Assembly (NCBI GenBank): GCA_029204225.1
Contig: CM055106.1
Span: 51,281,325 to 51,345,324, forward strand
Origin: Diphasiastrum complanatum
Taxonomy: Eukaryota > Streptophyta > Lycopodiopsida > Lycopodiales > Lycopodiaceae
Length of the DNA: 64,000 nucleotides
Direction of reading: 5' to 3'
Position 1 is the stretch's first letter. Each line of letters begins with the position of its first letter. Made by a program: the position numbers and the translations under genes. Below, in pieces: positions 56,641-64,000 of the stretch. Under the pieces are notes generated by a model that worked only from the letters and a program-made list of their open reading frames with translations, had not been told where the DNA came from and ran no database searches.

Positions 56641-57837
56641 GCAGATGCTGCCTTATTTTACGTGGACACAATACCAGAATGGGCTGCCGACATTGTTGAA
56701 TATCTAATGCGGGGCCAACCAGACAAATCACTACCAAAGGCGGAACAGTGTAAATTGATCTTGAAGGCTAGACCTTATCAGTTGATTGCCAGCCAGTTGT
56801 ATCGAAGAGGTCTTGACGGAATTCCTCGGCGGTGTATTCTTCCTCATGAGGCCACCCAAATAATTTCGCTTTCACATGAAGGCATGGGTGGAGGTCATTT
56901 TGCATCTGACATTATAGTTCGCAAGATTCTGTAATCAGGATGTTGGTGGCCAACGATTCATAAAGACACAGAGGAATACTTGAAAAAGTGTGATGTGTGC
57001 CAAAGGGCAAGAAGACCGGCGAGATTGAACTATGATCTACTGCACCCAGTCTTAGCCCAAGCACCGTTTGAAAAATGGGGATTGAACTATATTGGTCCAA
57101 TTCACCCTGCAACATGGAGTTCCCAGGCTCGATACATAATCGTAGCCATAGACTACCTCACCAAATGGGTCAAAGCCAAGGCAGTACAAGTAGTAGACGC
57201 TAGGACCACTACCAAGTTCCTTTATGAAAATATCATTGTGCGCTTCGGGTGCCCGATGAAACTAGTCAGTGATCGCGGAAGCCATTTCATCAACGAGACC
57301 ATCAAGGTCCTGTTGGAGGAATTCTTTGTGATCCACAGAACCAGTACACCTTATTATCCTCATGGTAATGGGCAAGCAGAATCATCCAATAAGATCCCAT
57401 GTAGCATGCTCACGAAAACAGTTGAAGCTAGTAGATCAGATTGGGAACACAAGTTGCATGCTGCAATGTGGGCATTCAGGACAACATATAAAGGGAGCAC
57501 CAGTCAAACACCCTTCCAATTGGTATATGGTCAGGATGTTGTGATGCCAGTAGAGTTTTTAGTTCCATCATTAAGGATTGCCATCGCACAACGTCTTAAT
57601 GAGTCCAAATCTCTACAGCTACACCACGAAGCTTTGCATAAACTTTGTGAAACACGCTTACTAGTTGTGCATGCACTAGCAGCGGAAAAGGAAAGACGCA
57701 AGGCTTGGCATGATTGCAGATTACAAAAGAAGGATCTTCATTCAGGAGATCTGGTCCTGATGTATAAAACCAAGGCGATCAAGGGGAAGTTAAAACTCTC
57801 GGACCAAGGTCCTTATAGGATCAAGAAAAATTCTTAA
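56638..57837 (+). pseudogene. Gypsy A copy 3 integrase
   Basis: Two frames (56638-56934 and 56980-57837) separated by a TAA where copy 1 has CAA. The zinc module is intact (HEGMGGGH ... CDVCQR). The first catalytic Asp is Asn (WGLNYIGP, codon 57085-57087), while VSDRGSHF and NGQAESSNK keep the second Asp and Glu. The C-terminal domain ends early at PYRIKKNS* because of a frameshift near 57830; the INGS-like end is readable out of frame. The spacer and extra ORF follow as in copy 1. Confidence 0.92.
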
Positions 57838-59023
57838 TCATGGGGCCGTGAACTTAGAACAGCTTGATGGGACGCCTTCGACACACCCATCAATGGCAGC
57901 CAGTTGCACAAGTATCGGCCACCACAGTAAGACAGATCCAGATTGGGGGTGGCACATTACAAAAAGCTTATCTGCTCAGCCATTACCACTAGATCTAAGG
58001 AGATCCAGCCAAATCAAGCTAAATCCATCAAGATTCAGCCAGATCTGGTAGGATCGGGAAAATCCATTAGAATCCAAAGAGGATCTAGATCCTGTAGGGT
58101 AAAAAAGGAAGCAGATCATCAGATTGACTGAGATATCTACTACCAAGAATCCATCAGAACTTCCAGAGCACTACCAACAGTCAGATCAAGCCTGGATGAA
58201 GTTGATTACTAGTTTACAAAAGTTAAAAATCAGAAAATCTTGAGATCTCATCAAAAAACACTCCAAAGGAGCACTTTTTTCATGATTTTTTGAGATCCCC
58301 TGGGAGATAGCTCTTGAAAATAGGACAGTCACTAGATCTGACCTAGATGCATCCATAAAAATCTCTGCAAGAGTTCTTGATGGAGGAATCATCATTTTTT
58401 AGTGTATGCGAGAGTTTTCAGAAGCCGAATACTCAAAACCCTCGCAGAGCATCAAGATCAACTTACCAAATCTCGCAAGGTGCCTAAATGGAATCAGAAC
58501 ATTGAAATTAGCCTGCCTACATAGTCTGATCTTGAAAATCCAATCACAAGAACAAGTTGTGCGAGAGATCACTTTCTGCGAGAGTTGAACCCTCGCAGAC
58601 AGCCTGAACCCTCGCAGAACCTTCGCATAGCAGTCAAATCACCTTCTGAACTCTTGCAAACTTCCCTGAGGCCTTAGAATTTTGTGAAGAAGGTGCCTGT
58701 CAAAATTTGGGTGAACTGAACAAGGGAAAGTGAATTTCACCTAATACGCACTCTAAATTCCGCTATATAAGGGCTGAATTTGAGTCATTTGTCACCTTTG
58801 CTAGCGAAGCTCTGTCGAAATTTTCACTGAAAATACCAAGTTCTCTGTTTTCAACCAAACTTCCTACCAGCTGTCATCTGCACATATCAAACACTAATAT
58901 GCGCTCTGAACTACAATCATTGTCATCCAACATGCACTATTCTCAGTTTTCTACTGTTTCCTTCCATTTTCCACCGTTTTCTACTTTTTTGACTTTTTTC
59001 AACCTCTAATCATCATTGCTAAC
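57838..59023 (+). promoter_or_regulatory. Spacer between integrase and extra ORF, gypsy A copy 3
   Basis: Parallel to 1595-2688, base for base over most of its length. It includes a G-rich possible polypurine tract (57945), a CTCGCAG-type motif array (58370-58650) with the imperfect hairpin CTGCGAGAGTT-GA-ACCCTCGCAG near 58576, and a TATA box. A 62-codon frame at 57943-58131 is unsupported. Confidence 0.6.
58764..58771 (+). promoter_or_regulatory. TATA box upstream of extra ORF, copy 3
   Basis: TATATAAG with the same flanks as 2429-2436, 260 bases before the ATG at 59024. Conservation between copies supports a real element, not function by itself. Confidence 0.5.
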
Positions 59024-59740
59024 ATGGCCTCCTCATCCTCTGAAGACTCTGGTGACAAATAGGTGATCCAGCATGACATCCCTGAGGCCATGCAGATTTG
59101 GCCTCTACTCTCTGACACTTTGATCCAACCATGGCTGCAGACAGCCGGGCCCCCCCTTGAAGCAATGGATTTTTACTCGGCGCTCTTCCATTATGAGATT
59201 AACATGGGCCTCGCCCTTCACGCTTATGCCACCTGGGATGAGGACAAGGCTCGTTTCTACTTCCTCTACCAAGGTACCTCATACAAGGTCAGGATTAATG
59301 CCGACTCGATGATCACCGTTGGCATTATGTTCGATGATCGTCAACCCATCTCCCATCTCCACACCAAAGCTTTGATCAAACCATTTATCACCCAAACCAC
59401 ACCAAAAATCCCCATCCAGACTAACAATGGTTACCTGATAGAAGCTATCACGGAACCTGTCATCCAGGTAGTTGCGCATCTGTTGAATAACTTTCTGGTT
59501 ATTTCAACATTTCGCAAGGACAAAATCTAGTCTATGCTGTTGAGTCAGATAGTGGAATCCTTTCTGGAATTCCCTAACCCCTCCGTTGTGCCATACGACT
59601 GGCATAGCTTCCTATTCGAGAACTAACAAACTCCATCAAATCCAACAACCATGAGCGAATCGCAGCAGGCCCCCTGTTGTATAACTTTGCCTACGCACTT
59701 CTCGAGGCGAAAGTGCATGGTTTCCAATGCTCATCCCTCC
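59024..59740 (+). pseudogene. Extra ORF after integrase, gypsy A copy 3 (truncated head)
   Basis: Starts MASSSSEDSG at 59024 and has a TAG at codon 13 (59060). The frame then stays open to 59530, with MQIWPLLSDTLIQPWLQ, FHYEINMGLALHAYATWDED, YKVRINADSM, TNNGYLIEAITEPVIQ and NNFLVISTFRKDK. Compared with copy 1 this head part is more continuous: copy 1 is frameshifted after 3060. Similarity ends at about 59740 (HGFQCSSLL), so linker and coiled coil are missing. A mirror copy on the minus strand follows. Confidence 0.75.
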
Positions 59741-59984
59741 TTAGAAGTATGTCATGTAACATATCATTGGAAAGCTCTTGTTGAGCGCTTTCCAATGCAT
59801 TAAACTTTGCTAAATTTGGACTTACCACTATAAAGTTATGCCATTTTTAGTATGGAATCAAGATGTGGACTCAAAAGGTTACGTTACGTAGATTTCAAAT
59901 TTGAGTGTTTTGATTGGTCCATGTATAAGAAAAACTTAAGAAAAAATATAAAAAAAATCTTTACAAAGGGTCTTTTTTGGATTT
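59741..59984. other. Spacer with perfect hairpin between inverted copies
   Basis: No gene is seen. An 11-base perfect inverted repeat (CATTGGAAAGC at 59765-59775 and its complement at 59787-59797, loop 11 bases) lies in the left part; the right part is A-rich. This segment separates the plus copy from the minus copy of the extra ORF. Confidence 0.6.
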
Positions 59985-62437
59985 AGAACTCCTCTAATGA
60001 ATGATATATGCCAGCCGCCTCTTGATGACTCGTGGGGATATTTGGATAAAAATTCATTGATGTTCTCCTCCATGGACTTCGGTCTTCGGAAGGCCTGGCT
60101 GACAGATATCGTACGCGAACCTCTGGATGACGTTGCTTGGCCTTGGCTGGTGGTTGCGCCTTGGCTCTGGTCTCGCGTCTCAGCAGCCGCATCTGTCTGC
60201 CCTTGGTCTTGGCCTTCGAACCCTTGATCTGGTTGAAATCCCCTTGCTGCCTGCTGGCTCTGATCTTGGCTGGACTAGCCTGTGCAGCGTCAAAATTAGG
60301 TGACAATGTAATTACCACGTGGGCTGGGCCTTCGTTTCCATGTGTTGTTGGCACGCCTTGAGGGCTTGCTTGGCCTGGGCGAGCTCTTGCGTTGCGCTTG
60401 TCTGATACTTATTGAACTCCGTCTGGTAGTTGTTGAGGGTTTGGCTATAAATCTGCACCTCACGCCGTAGAAGATTCATCTCTGATTGGGAAAGCGGCCT
60501 TGTGTCTGGTGCAGATTGAGCTAACCAGATGAGCTTTTTGTCTTGTAAGGCTTTGACCTCCGTCCCCAGGCATGTGTTCTTTGCTTCCAAAAGTGTAAGT
60601 TGCGCCTGAATGGGGGCAAGCCATTGAGATGCTTCAGCTTGATACTTCCGCACCTTTGTGGAGGCCTCAGTCAGCGCTTTAAAGAGGCTTTGAATATATT
60701 TGTTTAGGCCCACCTCCTTCTACTGCAACTTGGCAATCTCTTGGTGCCCTGCTTGTTTGTGTTGTTGAGCCAGAATCAGCTCTTGTTGCAGCTTGGTGAG
60801 GTATGCTCGCAGCTGTGTATTACTCATTGCCAAATGTAGTAACCTACTTTCCAAAATAGCTTTGGCCGCTACCGTATCCAGGATGTATTTTCCTAGAGTT
60901 TGGTATGCCATCGTTAGATCCGTGCGAGCAGCTGGTACACTGGCACTGGCAGGGGCTTGTGTTGTATCGGCCCCGACAACTTGTGGAATTTCGTCGTCAT
61001 TGTCTTCGATCAGGTTTTCATTTGTCTTGATGCCATCTGGGGTGGTAGGGTCAGCCCGATCCGGTGATGATACAAAAATTGTTCATCAGGCAGCGGTTGG
61101 CTGCCCTCGGCGAGCTTTGTTGGCAAAGTGGGTTGGGTGTGAGAAATAATTGTGGAATTAGGGGTGAGGACGGTTTGTCCAAACGAGAGGATGGGAGGAA
61201 CAATGGGGAACTGAAGGGTGGTGTGGAGTATGGAAGAAGGTGAGGATGGAGCAGAAAGTGTCTGGCATGGGGGTGAAAAATTGATAACTTGCATCCATAC
61301 CAGAGTGTCGGGAGACAGTTGTGAATCAGAAGAATTGAATGTGAGAGGAGCAACGGTGGTGGTAGGAGTGATGGAGGATGCGATGGTGATGGATGGAGTA
61401 GTGGAGAGTGGAAGAGAAGTAGGAGTGGTATCAATAGAAGAAACGAGGATGGAGACAGAAATAGATGTGGATAGAATAGGAAGAGAGGTAGCGACAACAT
61501 AAATCGGAGTGGGGGGTTGCACAGAAGAAGAAGTGGCGGTGGTTGATGGAGTAGTTAGTGCGGCAGTGGAGACACGTCTTTGGGTAATAGGTGGAGATGT
61601 GGATGTAGAGGCAGCGCCATGCATTCATTTGCTGGCCGTTGTATTAATAATTGCAGGTTGGGAGGAGGTAGATGCTTGAGATGGTGGATAAAGGTTAGTA
61701 TGTGGCACAAGGGTAGACAGGAGGGATGAGCATTGGAAACCGTGCACTTTTGCTTTGAGAAGTGCACAGGCAAAGTTACACAACAGGGGGCCTGCTACGA
61801 TTTGCTCACGGTTGTTGGGTTTGATGGAGTTTGTTAATTCTCAAATAAGGAAGCTATGCTAGTCGTATGGCATAACGAAGGGGTTAGGGAATTTCAGAAA
61901 GGATTCCACTATCTGACTCAGCAGCATAGACTGGATTTTGTCCTTGCAAAATGTTGAAATAACCAGAAAGTTATTCAACTGATGTGCAACTGCCTGAATG
62001 ACAGGTTCCGTGATAGCTTCTATCAGGTAACCATTGTTAGTCTAGATGGGGATTTCTGGTGTGGTTTGGGTGACGAATGGTTTGATCAAAGCTTTGGTGT
62101 GGCGATGGGAGATGGGTTGACGATCATCGAACATAATACCAATGATTACCATCGAGTCGGTGTTAATCCTGACCTTGTACATGGTACCTTGGTACATGAA
62201 GTGAAAACGAGCCTTGTCCTCGTCCCAGATGGCGTAAGCGTGAAGGGCGAGGCCCATGTTAATCTCAGAATGGAAGAGCGCCGGGTAAAAACCCATTGCT
62301 TCAAGGAGTGGGCTGGCTGTCTGCAGCCATGGTTGGATCAGAGTGTCAGAGGGTAGAGGCCAAATCTACGTGGCCTTGGGGATGTCATGCTGGATCACCT
62401 GTTTGGAGCCAGAGTCTTCAGAGGATGAGGAGGCCAT
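59985..62437 (-). pseudogene. Extra ORF of gypsy A, inverted near-complete copy
   Basis: Minus-strand copy from MASSSSEDSG (62437) to MNFYPNIPTSHQEAA (near 60000). The head (62437-61800) has LALHAYAIWDEDKARF and YKVRINTDSM, with a few stops. The Ser/Thr/Pro linker (61773-61010) is rich in TTTP/SSIT words. The coiled coil lies at 60911-60720 and 60713-60312, with ALQDKKLIWLAQ and MNLLRREVQIYSQTLNNYQ. The Gln/Lys-rich tail (60354-59983) ends SPWRRTSMNFY. The frame is damaged in several places, but the whole architecture is the same as copy 1, which confirms the ORF extent. It lies without integrase upstream, so it moved or was rearranged separately. Confidence 0.75.
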
Positions 62438-63654
<1,217 letters not shown>

Positions 63655-64000
63655 ATCTCCACTTATGTTCCTCCCACACCACCCACTTCTCCATCGAAGG
63701 CTGCTGAGGGCGACCAACCGTTGCCTGATGACGCATTTGTACAAACTATTTCTATTCCATCACTAGATCAGGCAGATCTCATCGCACCAAATGACAAGAG
63801 ATCATTGGAGAAACTCATAGAAGATGATAATGATGACACTATACATGTCGTCGGGGCTACTACCTCACAAGCCCTTGCAAGCGTCAATGTATTGGCTGCT
63901 CCAACGGACCTAACGACGACCTACCAAGCCTTGGGGACATTCATCCAAGACGCAGTAGCAGCCAGAGCCTCGTTGGACAACCAAGTACTACATTTGGCAA
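63655..64000 (+). pseudogene. Extra ORF of gypsy A type, partial copy at window end
   Basis: Matches copy 1 from about 3960 to 4300: the linker end (PTSPSKAAEGDQPLPDDAF), an acidic EDDNDD patch, then LTTTYQALGTFIQDAVAARA leading into the coiled coil. It is more diverged than the other three family A copies and runs off the window. The globular head is absent: the match begins abruptly at about 63655. Confidence 0.8.

Noticed and set aside
61051..61500. 149-codon Leu/Ser/Pro-rich minus frame that could look like a signal or membrane protein
   Set aside because: Alternative frame of the linker DNA of the inverted extra-ORF copy; hydrophobicity comes from TCT/CTC codons.

Overview
This window looks like repeat-dense intergenic DNA from a land plant nuclear genome. 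No host gene, rRNA, tRNA or CRISPR array could be supported. Almost every readable protein is a piece of a Ty1/copia or Ty3/gypsy LTR retrotransposon, with one CACTA (En/Spm) transposase remnant and four long CT microsatellites. Many of the elements carry stops and frameshifts, several are nested, and one set is tandem. That pattern suggests a large genome (gymnosperm, fern or a repeat-rich angiosperm), but the species cannot be named from this sequence.

Layout. 1-5.3 kb: end of a gypsy pol (family A: RNase H, integrase), a 1.1 kb spacer with a TATA box, then a large extra ORF with a coiled coil. 5.6-7.6 kb: a copia fragment cut at base 6940 by an LTR element reduced to LTR, primer site and RNase H. 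7.6-9.9 kb: unidentified decayed sequence. 9.8-11.2 kb: spliced CACTA transposase exons (minus). 11.2-12.4 kb: copia integrase. 13.0-17.9 kb: a second gypsy family (E) with integrase, spacer and extra coiled-coil ORF. 18.0-20.9 kb: minus-strand copia pieces. 21.1-23.8 kb: gypsy A protease-RT against a minus gypsy gag. 23.8-27.9 kb: copia B with its 5' LTR.

27.9-39.1 kb: a tandem array of copia family F (LTR-body-LTR-body-LTR, minus). In both bodies the reverse transcriptase is replaced by about 1.05 kb of foreign sequence that keeps a long ORF. 39.1-41.0 kb: a copia RNase H end and a minus gypsy gag with a motif-rich leader. 41.0-52.9 kb: a three-level nest. Copia H was interrupted by a small gypsy element N (41524-50810, target duplication AAGAG), which was itself interrupted by a nearly complete copia D (42594-48802, minus). 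52.9-59.7 kb: the longest gypsy A copy (gag, protease, RT, RNase H, integrase, spacer, start of the extra ORF). 60.0-62.4 kb: another extra-ORF copy inverted against it. 63.66-64.0 kb: one more copy running off the end.

The two most interesting systems are (i) the extra ORF that follows integrase in two diverged gypsy families, preceded by its own TATA box in family A, and (ii) copia family F, which has lost RT, the integrase catalytic Glu and an intact gag, yet shares LTRs in a tandem array and carries an unidentified ORF in place of RT.
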